Shown piece after piece: positions 50,937 to 61,743 of a stretch of DNA of 64,000 bases (the first letter of the stretch is position 1; each line of letters opens with the position of its first letter). The DNA comes from Thermomonas alba (GTDB lineage Bacteria > Pseudomonadota > Gammaproteobacteria > Xanthomonadales > Xanthomonadaceae). The stretch covers positions 186,001 through 250,000 of the forward strand of contig NZ_JAJOZU010000002.1 in NCBI RefSeq assembly GCF_022419205.1, given 5' to 3'. A program made the position numbers and the translations under genes. The notes beneath the pieces were generated by a model. It was not told the origin of the DNA. It ran no database searches and was given only the letters and a program-made list of their open reading frames with translations.

Positions 50937-51091
50937 GGTGGATTCCGCGGCGTGGGGGCCGCTTGCAGGGGGACGGTCAAAATGGCGGCATCTTCGACGT
51001 CCGGCCAGTGCCGGAAGTTCACGATGCCCGCCCCGCCACTTTATCGGCAAGCCAGGCGCTTGTGTGAATGCCAACCGCTGGCGCGGAACGC

Positions 51092-51793
51092 TCAGCCCGC
51101 CAGCGCCGCCGGCAGCGCCGGCTCTAGGCGCCAGGCGAGCCCGAGCTGGCGGCCGAGATGCGCCAGCAGCGCCGGCTTGACCGCCTCCAGCGCGGACGGC
51201 CCGCCGAGATCGGCCAGCGCCACCACCTGCAGGCCGGCATAGCCGCAGGGATTGATGCGCGTAAACGGCGGGGTGCTCTCGCCGGCGATGTTGAAGGCCA
51301 GCCCGTGGAAGGTGCAGCCGCGGCGCACGCGGATGCCGAGCGAGGCGATCTTGGCGCCGTTCACGTACACGCCGGGGGCGCCGTCCTTGCGCGCGGCGTG
51401 GATGTTCCAGTCGGCCAGGGTGTCGATCACCGCCTGCTCGATCCGGCACACGTAATCGCGCACGCCGAGCTTCAGGCGCTTCAGATCCAGCAGCGGGTAG
51501 GCCACGATCTGGCCGGGGCCGTGGTAGGTCACCTGGCCGCCGCGATCGACGTGCAGCACCGGGATCTCGCCCGGCATCAGCACATGCTCGGGCTTGCCGG
51601 CCTGGCCGAGGGTGAACACCGGCTCGTGCTCGACCAGCCAGACTTCATCCAGGGTGTGCTCACCGCGGGCATCGGTGAATGCCTGCATCGCGCGCCAGAC
51701 CGGCTCATACGGCCGCCGGCCGAGGTCGCGGGCGAGGCCGGCGCGAACGGCATCGGCTGGCGATCCGGCGCAGACCGCGCTCACAGCGTCCAT
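51092..51793 (-). CDS. lipB: Octanoyl-ACP--protein N-octanoyltransferase
   Basis: 233-aa enzyme that moves octanoate from acyl carrier protein to lipoyl domains, the first step in making lipoate cofactors. Family motifs: [32 protein letters not shown] (residues 84-101), catalytic K148 in [12 protein letters not shown] and C160 in [12 protein letters not shown]. The ATG at 51793 overlaps the ybeD gene by 13 bases; a GTG at 51784 that forms a GTGA overlap with the ybeD stop may be the true start. lipA is not in the window. Confidence 0.95.
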   Translation of the reverse strand: MDAVSAVCAGSPADAVRAGLARDLGRRPYEPVWRAMQAFTDARGEHTLDEVWLVEHEPVFTLGQAGKPEHVLMPGEIPVLHVDRGGQVTYHGPGQIVAYPLLDLKRLKLGVRDYVCRIEQAVIDTLADWNIHAARKDGAPGVYVNGAKIASLGIRVRRGCTFHGLAFNIAGESTPPFTRINPCGYAGLQVVALADLGGPSALEAVKPALLAHLGRQLGLAWRLEPALPAALAG

Positions 51794-52062
51794 TTCACTT
51801 CCGGATGGTCGCGCAGGGCCTGATGCGCGCGCTCGTACTCCTCGCGCGAGCGCGCACGGAAGGAGATCCGCACCGAAACGTACTTGCCATTGGCCGAGTG
51901 CCGCCAGCTGACGTGCTCATGCAGCACGTCGATCCCGGCCTCCAGCAGGTGCTGCGGCAACACCGCCTCCAGGCGCTGGTCGGCCGCCCCCATCGCCGAC
52001 AGCTCGAACGTGCCGGGGAACTGAAAGCCGTGCTCGGGGTTGTCGGAATGGATGCCGTTCAT
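51781..52062 (-). CDS. ybeD: YbeD/DUF493 family protein
   Basis: 93-aa ACT-like small protein. [34 protein letters not shown] and [20 protein letters not shown] fit the YbeD family. It lies between dacC and lipB in many gammaproteobacteria, as here; a regulatory or lipoylation-related role has been suggested but not proven. CATAAT lies exactly six bases before the ATG, so this gene may start its own leaderless transcript with lipB. Confidence 0.9.
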   Translation of the reverse strand: MNGIHSDNPEHGFQFPGTFELSAMGAADQRLEAVLPQHLLEAGIDVLHEHVSWRHSANGKYVSVRISFRARSREEYERAHQALRDHPEVKWTL

Positions 52063-52068
52063 GCCGTC

Positions 52069-52074
52069 ATTATG
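52069..52074 (-). promoter_or_regulatory. -10-like hexamer of ybeD-lipB (leaderless type)
   Basis: CATAAT on the minus strand, six bases before the ybeD ATG. It suggests ybeD-lipB can be transcribed apart from dacC. Confidence 0.45.
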
Positions 52075-52122
52075 GAAGAGGCGGAGCGCCGGGCCCAAGC
52101 CGGCGACGCCAGGCCCGGCGGG

Positions 52123-53331
52123 TCAGCCCTGCCACCACATCAGCAGCTCGTGCCAGAGGCGCTTGAAGAAGCCGCCTTCCTCCACCGCCGCCACCGCCAC
52201 CAGCGGCGCTTGCGCCACCAGCTTGCCGTCCAGGGTCACCTTCACCGTGCCGAGCCTTTGGCCCTTGGCGATCGGCGCCACCAGCGATTTCGGCAGCTCC
52301 ATGGTCGCCTTCAGGCGGTCGTATCTGCCGCGCGGCATGGTCACCAGCAGCGGCTGCGCCACCCCGACCTTGACCACATCCTCCGCGCCCTTCCACACCT
52401 TGGGGGTGGCCAACGCCTTGCCCGGATCGTACAGGCGATGGGTCTCGAAGAAGCGGAAACCCCAGTTCAGCAGCGCCTGCGAATCGACCGCGCGCTGGTT
52501 CTCGCTGGAATCGCCCATCACCACCGTGATCAGGCGCATGTCGCCGCGCTTGGCCGAGGCCATCAGGCAATAGCCGGCGCTGGAGGTGTGCCCGGTCTTG
52601 ATACCGTCCACCGAGGGATCGCGCCACAGCAGCAGGTTGCGATTGGGCTGAGTAATGGGCCCGACCGTGAACTCCTTGATCTTGTTGTAGCTATAGGCCA
52701 CCGGATAGTCGCGGATCAGCGCGCGCCCGAGCAGCGCGAGATCGCGCGCGGTGCTGACGTGCCCCGGCGCCGGCAGGCCATGCGGGTTGACGAAGTGGGA
52801 GTTCTTCATCCCGATCTTCTTGGCGTAGGCGTTCATCAGCTGGGCGAATGCCTGCTCGCTGCCGGCCACGTGCTCGGCCAGCGCGATCGCGGCATCGTTG
52901 CCCGACTGCACCACCATGCCTTTTTCCATCTCCACCAGCGGCGCGGTCTTGTTGACCTCGAACCCGCTGTAGCTGCCGTCGGTGGCGGCCCCGCCCTCGC
53001 GCCAGGCGTGCTCGGTCATCATCACCGGATCGTCCGGCTTGATCTTGCCGGCCGCCATTTCCGCGGCGATCACGTAGCTGGTCATCACCTTGGTGATGCT
53101 GGCCGGTTCCACCGGGGTATCGATGTTCTCGCCGGCCAGCACCTGCCCGGTGGCGTAGTCCATCACCAGCCAGGCTTTGCTGACCTTGGGCGCGGGCGCG
53201 TCCGGGATCGGCAGGGCATCGCTCAGCGCGGCGGCACGGGCAGGTGCGGTGGGTGCCGGAGTCTGGGCCAGGCCGGTAGCCGTCACCAGCAGGCTCGCGG
53301 ACAGGACCACCGGGAACAGGGAACGCATCAT
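52123..53331 (-). CDS. dacC: D-alanyl-D-alanine carboxypeptidase (PBP5/6-like)
   Basis: 402-aa penicillin-binding protein that removes the terminal D-Ala of peptidoglycan stem peptides. The signal peptide begins MMRSLFPVVLSASLLVTATG. The active-site serine S78 is in ASITKV (S78-x-x-K81), the second motif is S143-G-N145, and the third is K245-T-G in DGIKTGHTS. The C-terminal PBP5_C domain ends in an amphipathic anchor, EEGGFFKRLWHELLMWWQG. GGAGTG lies upstream of the ATG. Part of the elongation cluster; it trims the wall made by PBP2/RodA. Confidence 0.95.
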   Translation of the reverse strand: MMRSLFPVVLSASLLVTATGLAQTPAPTAPARAAALSDALPIPDAPAPKVSKAWLVMDYATGQVLAGENIDTPVEPASITKVMTSYVIAAEMAAGKIKPDDPVMMTEHAWREGGAATDGSYSGFEVNKTAPLVEMEKGMVVQSGNDAAIALAEHVAGSEQAFAQLMNAYAKKIGMKNSHFVNPHGLPAPGHVSTARDLALLGRALIRDYPVAYSYNKIKEFTVGPITQPNRNLLLWRDPSVDGIKTGHTSSAGYCLMASAKRGDMRLITVVMGDSSENQRAVDSQALLNWGFRFFETHRLYDPGKALATPKVWKGAEDVVKVGVAQPLLVTMPRGRYDRLKATMELPKSLVAPIAKGQRLGTVKVTLDGKLVAQAPLVAVAAVEEGGFFKRLWHELLMWWQG

Positions 53332-53409
53332 CGACAAACACTCCTCAAGGCCGCGCGGACACGGCGCAAACGTGATCAAACGGGCATTCTAAGCGGCATC
53401 GCGCGCAGG

Positions 53410-54612
53410 TCAGTTGCGCACGCGCTGCGGCCGGCCGAATCCGAGACCGGCGATGCGGGTCGCAAGTTCCGCGCCGGCAGCGTCATCAGACACCGGCCCG
53501 AGCCGCAACCGCCACACCTTGCGCCCGTTGACGTCTGCGTCTTGCAGGTGGGCACCGTCGATCGCGGCCGCACGCAGGCGCGCCAGCGCCTGCTCGGCCA
53601 GGCGCCGATCGCTGAAGCTGGCGATCTGCCAGACGCTGCCGGTCGCCGCGGTCGGCAGCGCGGACGCGGCAGACGCCGCCGGTGGCAGGCTGGCCGCTGG
53701 CGGCGCGGATGACGCCTCCGGCGACTCGCTGGGCGCGGCCGCCGCGGGGACGGCCGGCTTGCCGGTGGCGATCCGGATGGCGCGCGCGCGCATCCAGGCA
53801 TCGAACTCGTCGGCGCTGCGCGGGCGCTCGGCGTCGGCCATCCGGAGGCGATTCCCGTCGTCGCCGGATGCAGGGCCGGGCGCCGCCGGCAACCGGGCCA
53901 CGAGGTCGTCCAGTGCGCTGCCCGGCGCTTTCGTGCGTTGCGCCAGATCTCCGCCCTGCACCGGGGTCAAGGCTTCCACCCGCACCCGCGCGCTGCCCTT
54001 GTCGCGATAGCCCAGCTTGACCGCGGCGGCATAGCTGAGGTCGATCACCCGCCCCGGATGGAACGGGCCGCGGTCGTTCACCCGCACGATCACGCTTTTG
54101 CCGTTCTCGAGGTTGGTGACGCGCGCGAAGCTGGGCAGCGGCAGGGTCTTGTGCGCGGCGGTGAAGGCGTACATGTCGTACACCTCGCCACTGGAGGTGC
54201 GGCGGCGGTGGAACTTGTTGCCGTAGTAGGAGGCGATGCCTTCCTCCACATAACCGCTGGCATCGTCCAGCACCCGGTACTGCTTGCCCAGCACCACGTA
54301 GTCGCGGTTGCCGGTGGGCGCGCGCGGCTCGTCGCGCACCTCGGGCTCGGGGATCGCGTCCACGTCCGGGATTTCGTCCGGCACCGAATCCGGCACCCCG
54401 GGGCGGAACAGCCCGCCGGCCACGTAGTCGCCGCGCTTGGAGGGATCCTCCTGCGCCGGTGGATACGGGGAGACCTTGCGCGGCGGCGGCGTGGATGCGG
54501 GCGAAGGCGGCGGCACGTGCGCCACCGGCGCCGGCTTGCCGCCACCGGTGGTGGCGCAGGCCGTAAGCGCCAGCGGCAGCAGCGCCAGCAGCGGGCGCAG
54601 GCCGCGCTTCAT
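53410..54612 (-). CDS. rlpA: Septal/rare lipoprotein A with SPOR domain
   Basis: 400-aa outer-membrane lipoprotein. Lipobox ALTACATT gives the lipidated C19. A proline-rich linker follows. The double-psi beta-barrel (GIASYYGNKFHRRRTSSGEV ... LPLPSFARVTNLENGKSVIV, VNDRGPFHPGRVIDLSYAAA) lies at about residues 122-215. The C-terminal SPOR domain (VWQIASFSDRRLAEQALARL ... VWRLRLGPVSD) at 325-395 binds denuded glycan strands. RlpA of Pseudomonas is a lytic transglycosylase for such strands. Its ATG overlaps the mltB stop (ATGA). Confidence 0.93.
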   Translation of the reverse strand: MKRGLRPLLALLPLALTACATTGGGKPAPVAHVPPPSPASTPPPRKVSPYPPAQEDPSKRGDYVAGGLFRPGVPDSVPDEIPDVDAIPEPEVRDEPRAPTGNRDYVVLGKQYRVLDDASGYVEEGIASYYGNKFHRRRTSSGEVYDMYAFTAAHKTLPLPSFARVTNLENGKSVIVRVNDRGPFHPGRVIDLSYAAAVKLGYRDKGSARVRVEALTPVQGGDLAQRTKAPGSALDDLVARLPAAPGPASGDDGNRLRMADAERPRSADEFDAWMRARAIRIATGKPAVPAAAAPSESPEASSAPPAASLPPAASAASALPTAATGSVWQIASFSDRRLAEQALARLRAAAIDGAHLQDADVNGRKVWRLRLGPVSDDAAGAELATRIAGLGFGRPQRVRN

Positions 54613-55733
54613 GCGCCGCCGTCTCCGCGGCCGGCGATCGCCTGCGCGAGCTGGTACACCGCGGTCGCGTACAGGCGCGAGATGTTGTAGGTCGTGATCG
54701 CGCGAAAGTTGTCGAACACGATCCAGTACTCCGGGCCATCCGCGCCATCGAGGGTGATCAGGGTGGCGCCGGCATCACCCGGCACCCCGGGCACCACCGG
54801 GCGATAGCCCAGCCGCGCCAGCGCGTCCACCGTCTGGTCCAGGGTCACCGTGTTGCCCGGGTTGGCGAAGTCGGCTGCGGCGGGATCGCGCTGCGCGCGC
54901 ACCATCACCGCGCCGCCGCGCTGCCAGTTGCCCTTTTTGGCGAAGTAGTTGGCGACCGAGGCGATCACGTCGTCGATGTCGTTGAACAAGTCGCGGCGAC
55001 CGTCGCCATCGCCGTCCACCGCGTACTGGCTATAGCTCGAAGGCATGAACTGGCCCCAGCCCATCGCGCCGGCGTAGCTGCCTTTCAGCGCGGTGATGTC
55101 GAATCCTTCCTCCTTGCCCAGCGCGAACAACTGCGCCAGCTCGTCGCGGAAGAACGCCTGGCGCTTGTCCTCGTAGGCCGCGCGCGCCGGATCGCCGCTG
55201 CGCGGGTAGGCAAATGCGAGCGTGTACAGCGCATCCACCACCGGCCAGCTGCCCTGGTTGGCGCCGTAGCTGGTCTCCACCCCGAGGATGGCGGCGATGA
55301 TCTCCTTGGGCACGCCATAGGTGTCCTCGGCGCGCTGCAGCGCGGCGCGATGGGCGTCCAGGAAGGCGCGTCCGCCGGCGATCCGCGCCGGCTGGAGGAA
55401 GATCGGGCGGTAGTCGCGCCACGGCTTGGCCTCGGCCGGACGCGCCATCGCCTTGCGGATGGGTTCGCGGATCTGCGCGCGCGCCAGCACCGCCTCGATC
55501 TGCGCGGCGGGAATCGCGAACCGCTGCGCGGTCTCGCGCACGAACGCGGCGCGCGCGCTGGCGAGATCGGCCTGCGTCGGCAATCCAAGTTCGGTCGCAG
55601 CGGGCGCAGCCGGCGCGGAGGTCGCGGGGGTAGCCGGCGCCACCGGCGCTGCGCCCGGCGGGGATTTCTTCGTGGGCGCGGCGCAGGCACAAAGCGCAAG
55701 CGCGAGTAGGCTGGGCAAACGACGTCGGATCAT
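54609..55733 (-). CDS. mltB: Membrane-bound lytic murein transglycosylase B
   Basis: 374-aa lipoprotein. The lipobox region is LALCACAAPT. The transglycosylase domain has YGVPKEIIAAILGVETSYGA with the catalytic glutamate, ITALKGSYAGAMGWGQFMPSSY and DGDGDGRRDLFNDIDDVIASVANYF. It cleaves the glycan MurNAc-GlcNAc bond, giving 1,6-anhydro ends. The ATG at 55733 was chosen so that the signal peptide begins MIRRRLPSLLALAL; an upstream in-frame start at 55751 is less likely. Coupled to rlpA. Confidence 0.94.
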   Translation of the reverse strand: MIRRRLPSLLALALCACAAPTKKSPPGAAPVAPATPATSAPAAPAATELGLPTQADLASARAAFVRETAQRFAIPAAQIEAVLARAQIREPIRKAMARPAEAKPWRDYRPIFLQPARIAGGRAFLDAHRAALQRAEDTYGVPKEIIAAILGVETSYGANQGSWPVVDALYTLAFAYPRSGDPARAAYEDKRQAFFRDELAQLFALGKEEGFDITALKGSYAGAMGWGQFMPSSYSQYAVDGDGDGRRDLFNDIDDVIASVANYFAKKGNWQRGGAVMVRAQRDPAAADFANPGNTVTLDQTVDALARLGYRPVVPGVPGDAGATLITLDGADGPEYWIVFDNFRAITTYNISRLYATAVYQLAQAIAGRGDGGA

Positions 55734-55806
55734 CGGCGCGGAGGGTAGCACGCACCGCCGCCAGCGTCGGCATCCCCCATTCAGGCGGCCGGACCCCGCC
55801 CTTGCA

Positions 55807-56934
55807 TCAGCGATACACCGGGCGATGCGCGCGCACCGCCATCACCAGGCCGAAGCCGAGCAAGAGGGTCACTGCCGAGGTGCCGCCGTAGCTGAGCAGC
55901 GGCATCGGTACCCCAACCACCGGCAACAGACCGGCGATCATGCCGCCATTGACGAATACGAACGCAAACAGCGACAGCCCGATCGCCCCCGCCAGCAGGC
56001 GCGCATAGCCATCACGGGACTCTGCCGCAATCCACAGGCAGCGCGCGATCAGCAGCAGGTAAATCGCCAGCACCAGCACCACCCCGAGCCAGCCGAAATC
56101 CTCGGCCAAGACCGAAAACGCGAAGTCGGTGGTGTGCTCGGGCAGATAGTTCAGGTGCGACTGCGTGCCCTGGCCCCAGCCCTTGCCGGTCAGCCCACCG
56201 CCGCCGATCGCGATCTGCGACTGCAGGATGTTCCAGCCGGCGCCCATCGGGTCGTTGTCGGGGCTGCGGAAGGTGAGGATGCGTTCCTGCTGGTAGGGCC
56301 GCAGGAAGGCCAGCCATTCCATCGGCGCCCACATTGCAATCGCAAAGCCTCCGCCGCCAATCGCCGCAGCCGCGCCCCACCACCACCACGACGTGCCGGC
56401 CAGGAACAGCACGAACACGCCGGTGGCCAGGATCAGCACCGCGGTGCCGAGGTCGCGCTGGAGCAGGGTCAGGCCCACCGGCACCGCGATGATCGCCAGC
56501 GCGCCCAGCAGCACCGACGGCGACGGCGGTAGCCGGTGGCGGTCGAAATGCCAGGCCAGCAGCATCGGCAGGGTGAGCTTGCACAGTTCGGCCGGCTGCA
56601 CGTTGAAGAATCCGAGGTTGATCCAGTGGTTGCCGTACTTGCCGCTGCCGATGAACAGCACCGCCACCATCGGCAGCATCGACAGCACGAAGATCGCCGG
56701 CGTGGCCTGCTTGATCAGCAGCAGCGGCAGCCGCGACACCACCCATAGCCCGCCCAGTCCGACCAGATAGAACGCCCCCTGCATCGCCACCCCGCGCACC
56801 GATTCATTACTGGCGCTGTACTGGGTCGCCAGGCCGATGCCCATCAGCACCAGCAGCGCCGGCATCAGCACCGGGTCGAGGTTGCGCACGAACCGCCGCA
56901 GCAGGTCGATGAGCAGCAACAGCAGCCCTTTCAT
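55807..56934 (-). CDS. rodA: Peptidoglycan glycosyltransferase RodA
   Basis: 375-aa SEDS-family polymerase with ten hydrophobic helices. Hallmarks: VLMGIGLATQYSASNESVRG, GKYGNHWINLGFFNVQPAE (catalytic and structural region), NDNPMGAGWNILQSQIAIGG, FLPEHTTDFAFSVLAEDFG-type stretch and GVPMPLLSYGGTSAVTLLLGFG. It polymerises glycan strands for lateral wall growth together with PBP2, whose gene overlaps it by four bases (ATGA). Confidence 0.96.
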   Translation of the reverse strand: MKGLLLLLIDLLRRFVRNLDPVLMPALLVLMGIGLATQYSASNESVRGVAMQGAFYLVGLGGLWVVSRLPLLLIKQATPAIFVLSMLPMVAVLFIGSGKYGNHWINLGFFNVQPAELCKLTLPMLLAWHFDRHRLPPSPSVLLGALAIIAVPVGLTLLQRDLGTAVLILATGVFVLFLAGTSWWWWGAAAAIGGGGFAIAMWAPMEWLAFLRPYQQERILTFRSPDNDPMGAGWNILQSQIAIGGGGLTGKGWGQGTQSHLNYLPEHTTDFAFSVLAEDFGWLGVVLVLAIYLLLIARCLWIAAESRDGYARLLAGAIGLSLFAFVFVNGGMIAGLLPVVGVPMPLLSYGGTSAVTLLLGFGLVMAVRAHRPVYR

Positions 56935-58985
56935 CGCGGCGCTCCTGTATCGGGCGCGGGCGCAGGGTCAGGCACTGGCGCAGGCGTGGCCGCCGGCAGG
57001 CGCGGCGCGGGCGCGGCGGCGGGGCTGGTCGCAGGCGTCGCCGGCGGCGACAGCGGCTGCGCATCCGGGCTGCCGCGCACGTTCGAAAAATCCGGGCGCG
57101 GCGGCGCCGTCCCGCGCTCCCCTGCGGGCGGTTGCGGCGCGGGCCGTTGGCCGAGCAGCCAGGCATCGAACACCTTGCGCGCGATCGGCGCGGCGGTGTC
57201 GGCGCCGTAGCCGCCGCCTTCGACCGCCACCGCGATCGCGATCCGCGGCGCATCCGCCGGCGCGTAGGCGATGAACAGTGCGCGGTGGCGCAGGTTCAGC
57301 GGCAGGCTCTTGGGATTGACCGCGGCGGCGCCGCGGCGGCTGACCACCTGCGCGGTGCCGGTCTTGCCGGCGATCAGGTAGGTCAGGCCGGGGCGGATGT
57401 TGGTGGCGGTACCCGGCCCGTGCACGGTGCCGATCATGCCCTCGCGCACCACCTGCAGATGCGCGTCGCTGTCGCTGATGCGGCGCGCCGGCCGCAGGGG
57501 TACCGGCTGCCACGGCGCACCGAACCCGGCGCGGATGTCCTTGACCAGATGCGGCGGACGCAGCCAACCGGTGGCCAGCCCGGCGGTGCCCTGCACCAGC
57601 TGCAGCGGGGTCACCTTCCAGAACCCCTGGCCGATCGCGGTGATCACGGTATCGCCGGGATACCAAGGGCCCAGCCTGCGCGCATATTTCGCCTTCCACG
57701 CCGGCGACGGCAGGATGCCGCCGATCTCGCCGGCAAGATCGATCCCGGTCGGCTGGCCGAAGCCGTAGCGCGCCATGTACTGATCGAGCCGGTCGATGCC
57801 CATGTCCAGCGCCAGCTTGTAGTAGTAGGTATTGACCGATTCGTAGATCGACTTGCGCAGGTCGGTCCAGCCGTGGCCGCCGCGGTGGGAGTCACCATAG
57901 CCACGCTTGAAGCCGGGCAGGTAGAACATGCCGGTGGAGAGCACCTTGTCCTCCGGCCGGCGCAGGCCGCTGTCCAGTCCGGCCAAGCCCAGGAACGGCT
58001 TGACCGTGGAACCGGGCGCCACCCCGCCCAGCACCACCCGGTTGAACTGCGGGCGTGAAGGATTGTCGTTGAGCGCCTGGAAGTCGGCGCGGCTGATGCC
58101 GTTGACGAACAGGTTGGGGTCGAACGCCGGCAGGCTGACCATCGCCAGAATCTCGCCGGTGCGCGGGTCCACCGCCACCGCCGAGCCCTCGAGGTCGCCG
58201 AAGGCGTCCACCATCGCCTGCTGCAGGTCGGCGTCGAGCGACAGCCGCAGGTCTTTGCCGGGCTCGGCGGGCACCGTATCCAGCGCGCGCACGGTGCGCC
58301 CGGCGACGTTGGTCTCCAGCCGACGGTAGCCGGGGCGCCCGCGCAGCTCCTCTTCGTAATAGCGCTCCAGCCCGCTCTTGCCGACGTGGGTATAGGCCGA
58401 GGCGGCCTCGCCCAGCTTCTCCAGATCGTGCTGATCGACGCGCCCGACGTAGCCGATCACGTGCGCGAACAGCGCGCCGTAGGGGTACACCCGGCCCAGA
58501 TACGGCACCAGATCCACGCCCGGAAAGCGCCAGCGGTTGGCCGCGAAACGGGCCACCTCGTCATCGCTCAGACGCAACTTGAGGGTGACCGGCTGAAACG
58601 GACGCGCCGCGCGGTAATCGCGCAGGAAGCGCTCCTGCTGCTCGGCATCCAGCGCCACCACGTCCTGCAGCGCGCGCAGCAGGGCCACGCCGTCGCCGGC
58701 GCGCTCGGGCACCGCGTCCAGGCGCCAGGCGGCGACGTTGTCGGCCAGGATGCGGCCCTTGCGGTCGTAGATCAGCCCGCGCGCCGGCGCCACCGGCACC
58801 AGCCGCAGGCGGTTGCGCTCGGAACGGGTGGCGTATAGCGCGTGCTGGATCACCTGCAGATTGAAGTACCAGCCGGCCAGCACCGCCAGCCCGCCCAGCG
58901 CCGCCAGCAACCCCGCCAGCGCGCGCCGTCGAAACAGCGCCGCTTCCGCCGCATGGTCTTTCAGTGGCCGCACCCGTCGCCGCAT
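56931..58985 (-). CDS. mrdA: Penicillin-binding protein 2
   Basis: 684-aa class B transpeptidase that crosslinks wall made by RodA. One N-terminal helix (ALAGLLAALGGLAVLAGWYFN) and the pedestal domain precede the catalytic part: S326-x-x-K329 in PGSTVKPFLGL, SVN in YESVNTYYYK, and KTG in IAGKTGTAQVV. The last 70 residues form a long proline/alanine-rich tail (PAPQPPAGERGTAPP ... PDPAPAPD), longer than in E. coli PBP2 (633 aa). Overlaps rodA by ATGA and follows mreD by three bases. Confidence 0.96.
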   Translation of the reverse strand: MRRRVRPLKDHAAEAALFRRRALAGLLAALGGLAVLAGWYFNLQVIQHALYATRSERNRLRLVPVAPARGLIYDRKGRILADNVAAWRLDAVPERAGDGVALLRALQDVVALDAEQQERFLRDYRAARPFQPVTLKLRLSDDEVARFAANRWRFPGVDLVPYLGRVYPYGALFAHVIGYVGRVDQHDLEKLGEAASAYTHVGKSGLERYYEEELRGRPGYRRLETNVAGRTVRALDTVPAEPGKDLRLSLDADLQQAMVDAFGDLEGSAVAVDPRTGEILAMVSLPAFDPNLFVNGISRADFQALNDNPSRPQFNRVVLGGVAPGSTVKPFLGLAGLDSGLRRPEDKVLSTGMFYLPGFKRGYGDSHRGGHGWTDLRKSIYESVNTYYYKLALDMGIDRLDQYMARYGFGQPTGIDLAGEIGGILPSPAWKAKYARRLGPWYPGDTVITAIGQGFWKVTPLQLVQGTAGLATGWLRPPHLVKDIRAGFGAPWQPVPLRPARRISDSDAHLQVVREGMIGTVHGPGTATNIRPGLTYLIAGKTGTAQVVSRRGAAAVNPKSLPLNLRHRALFIAYAPADAPRIAIAVAVEGGGYGADTAAPIARKVFDAWLLGQRPAPQPPAGERGTAPPRPDFSNVRGSPDAQPLSPPATPATSPAAAPAPRLPAATPAPVPDPAPAPDTGAPR

Positions 58986-58988
58986 CGC

Positions 58989-59471
58989 TCAGCCCCGCCG
59001 ACGCAGGCGCGCCGTATCCAGCAGCAGGTGCAGCGGCGGCCACAGCAGCATGCCCAGCAGCGGCGCCAGCCAGTAGGCCCAGGCCAGCTGCGGCACGCCC
59101 ATCAGCAGGTGGACGGCTGCGACGATCACGCGGTCATTGAACAGCAGCACGCCCAGCGCCAGGGTCTGCTGCGACATCGGGAAAAAGCGCAGGCGCGCGC
59201 GGAACCGCTCGATGATGAACGCGAGCACCACCAGCCGCAGCGCCTGCTCACCCAGCAGGCTGCCGAACGTGAGGTCGGCCAACAGGCCGAGCAGGAACGC
59301 GCTGCCCAGGCTCACTCGCTGCGGCGCCTCCAGCAGCCAGTACGCCAGCACCAGCGCCAGCCAGTAGGGCCGCAGCGGTTGCAATACGTCCGGCAGCGGC
59401 ACCAGCCCCAGCAGCAGCGCGGCGGCCAGGCTGAGCGGCAACGCCCAAGGGTTGTTGCGGATGCGGCTCAT
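58989..59471 (-). CDS. mreD: Rod shape-determining protein MreD
   Basis: 160-aa, five-helix inner-membrane protein of the elongasome. NNPWALPLSLAAALLLGLVPL, LVLAYWLLEAPQRVSLGSAFLLGLLADLTFGSLLGEQAL and LAYWLAPLLGMLLWPPLHLLLDTARL match the family. It bridges MreC to the PBP2/RodA pair. Its ATG overlaps the mreC stop (ATGA). Confidence 0.93.
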   Translation of the reverse strand: MSRIRNNPWALPLSLAAALLLGLVPLPDVLQPLRPYWLALVLAYWLLEAPQRVSLGSAFLLGLLADLTFGSLLGEQALRLVVLAFIIERFRARLRFFPMSQQTLALGVLLFNDRVIVAAVHLLMGVPQLAWAYWLAPLLGMLLWPPLHLLLDTARLRRRG

Positions 59472-60388
59472 CGCGCGCGCTCCGATGTCCGCTGGGCGGT
59501 TGTCTCAGCGGTTGGCCCTGTCGCGGAAGTGGCGGCATTCCCCTCCACGGGCGGCCGGAATCCGCGCAGCAGCAGCACGTCGCGGCCGCGATCGAGCTGG
59601 GCCGCGGGAATGACGTCCGCTTCCAGGAACGCACGGCTGTCGTCGGCACGCAGGCGGGCGATGCGACCGACCGCAAACCCGGGGGGAAAGCGGTCGCCGA
59701 GCCCGGAGGTCAACAGCTCATCCCCCTCGCGCACGTCCGCCGACAGCGGCACGTCGGCCAGATGCAGCAGGTCGCTGCGACCGGTCCCGTACACCACCAG
59801 GCGCACGCCGCTGCGCGCCACCATCACCGGCACCGCGTGGTCGGGATCGGTCACCAGCAATACGGTGGCGGTGTTGGCCGTGGTGGCGATCACCTGGCCA
59901 AGCAGCCCGCCGGCGTCGATCACCACCTGCCCCACGCGCACGCCGCGATTGCGTCCGCTGTCCAGCAGCAGGCGCTGCCGGGTCGGGTCGAGATCCACGT
60001 CCAGAATCCCGGCCAGCTGCACGTCCAGGCGCGCGCGCGCGGCGCTGTCGAGCAAGCCGCGCAGGCGCGCGTTTTCGGCGGCCACCATCTGCAGACGCGC
60101 ATTGCGCGCGGCGGCAAGCAGCAGCTCGCGTCGCAGGCGTGCGTTGTCGGCGATCAGCTGGCGGCGCGACACCGCATTCTCGCGCAAGGAGGTCGCCAGC
60201 TGCGCCGGCTGCGCGGCCAGCCACCACAGCGGCTGCGCGAGCAGTTCGCCCTGCATGCGCAGCGCATGCAGCCAGCCACCGCGATAGTCCAGCACCATCA
60301 GCGCCGCAGCCGCCACCAGGTAGGCCAGCAGCCGCAGCACGCCGGCGATCTCACCGGGGCGGGAAGCGGAAGGGCCGGCCTGGGGCAT
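59468..60388 (-). CDS. mreC: Rod shape-determining protein MreC
   Basis: 306-aa bitopic protein. One membrane helix (VLRLLAYLVAAAALMVLDYRG), then a coiled coil (NAVSRRQLIADNARLRRELLL ... AAENARLRGLL) and the periplasmic beta domains with NRGVRVGQVVIDAGGLLGQVI, LLVTDPDHAVPVMVARSGVR and GDELLTSGLGDRFPPGFAVG. The C-terminal 30 residues are low-complexity Thr/Ala. MreC activates PBP2. It starts 86 bases after mreB in the same operon. Confidence 0.95.
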   Translation of the reverse strand: MPQAGPSASRPGEIAGVLRLLAYLVAAAALMVLDYRGGWLHALRMQGELLAQPLWWLAAQPAQLATSLRENAVSRRQLIADNARLRRELLLAAARNARLQMVAAENARLRGLLDSAARARLDVQLAGILDVDLDPTRQRLLLDSGRNRGVRVGQVVIDAGGLLGQVIATTANTATVLLVTDPDHAVPVMVARSGVRLVVYGTGRSDLLHLADVPLSADVREGDELLTSGLGDRFPPGFAVGRIARLRADDSRAFLEADVIPAAQLDRGRDVLLLRGFRPPVEGNAATSATGPTAETTAQRTSERAR

Positions 60389-60473
60389 CGGGCAAGGACT
60401 ATGCGAGAAATCGAAGAAAACGGCCGTGACGAAGAAGCCGGCAGACGGTGATCGCGCTGCCGGGTGGGCGCGT

Positions 60474-61645
<1,172 letters not shown>

Positions 61646-61743
61646 GGAACGGCACGCGCGGCGTTCAGCGCCGGTGCCGAGGGGGCGGCCGGACGGTATC
61701 ATGCCAGCCCCCTGCATATCGTTTTTTTCCGACCGAGGCGTTC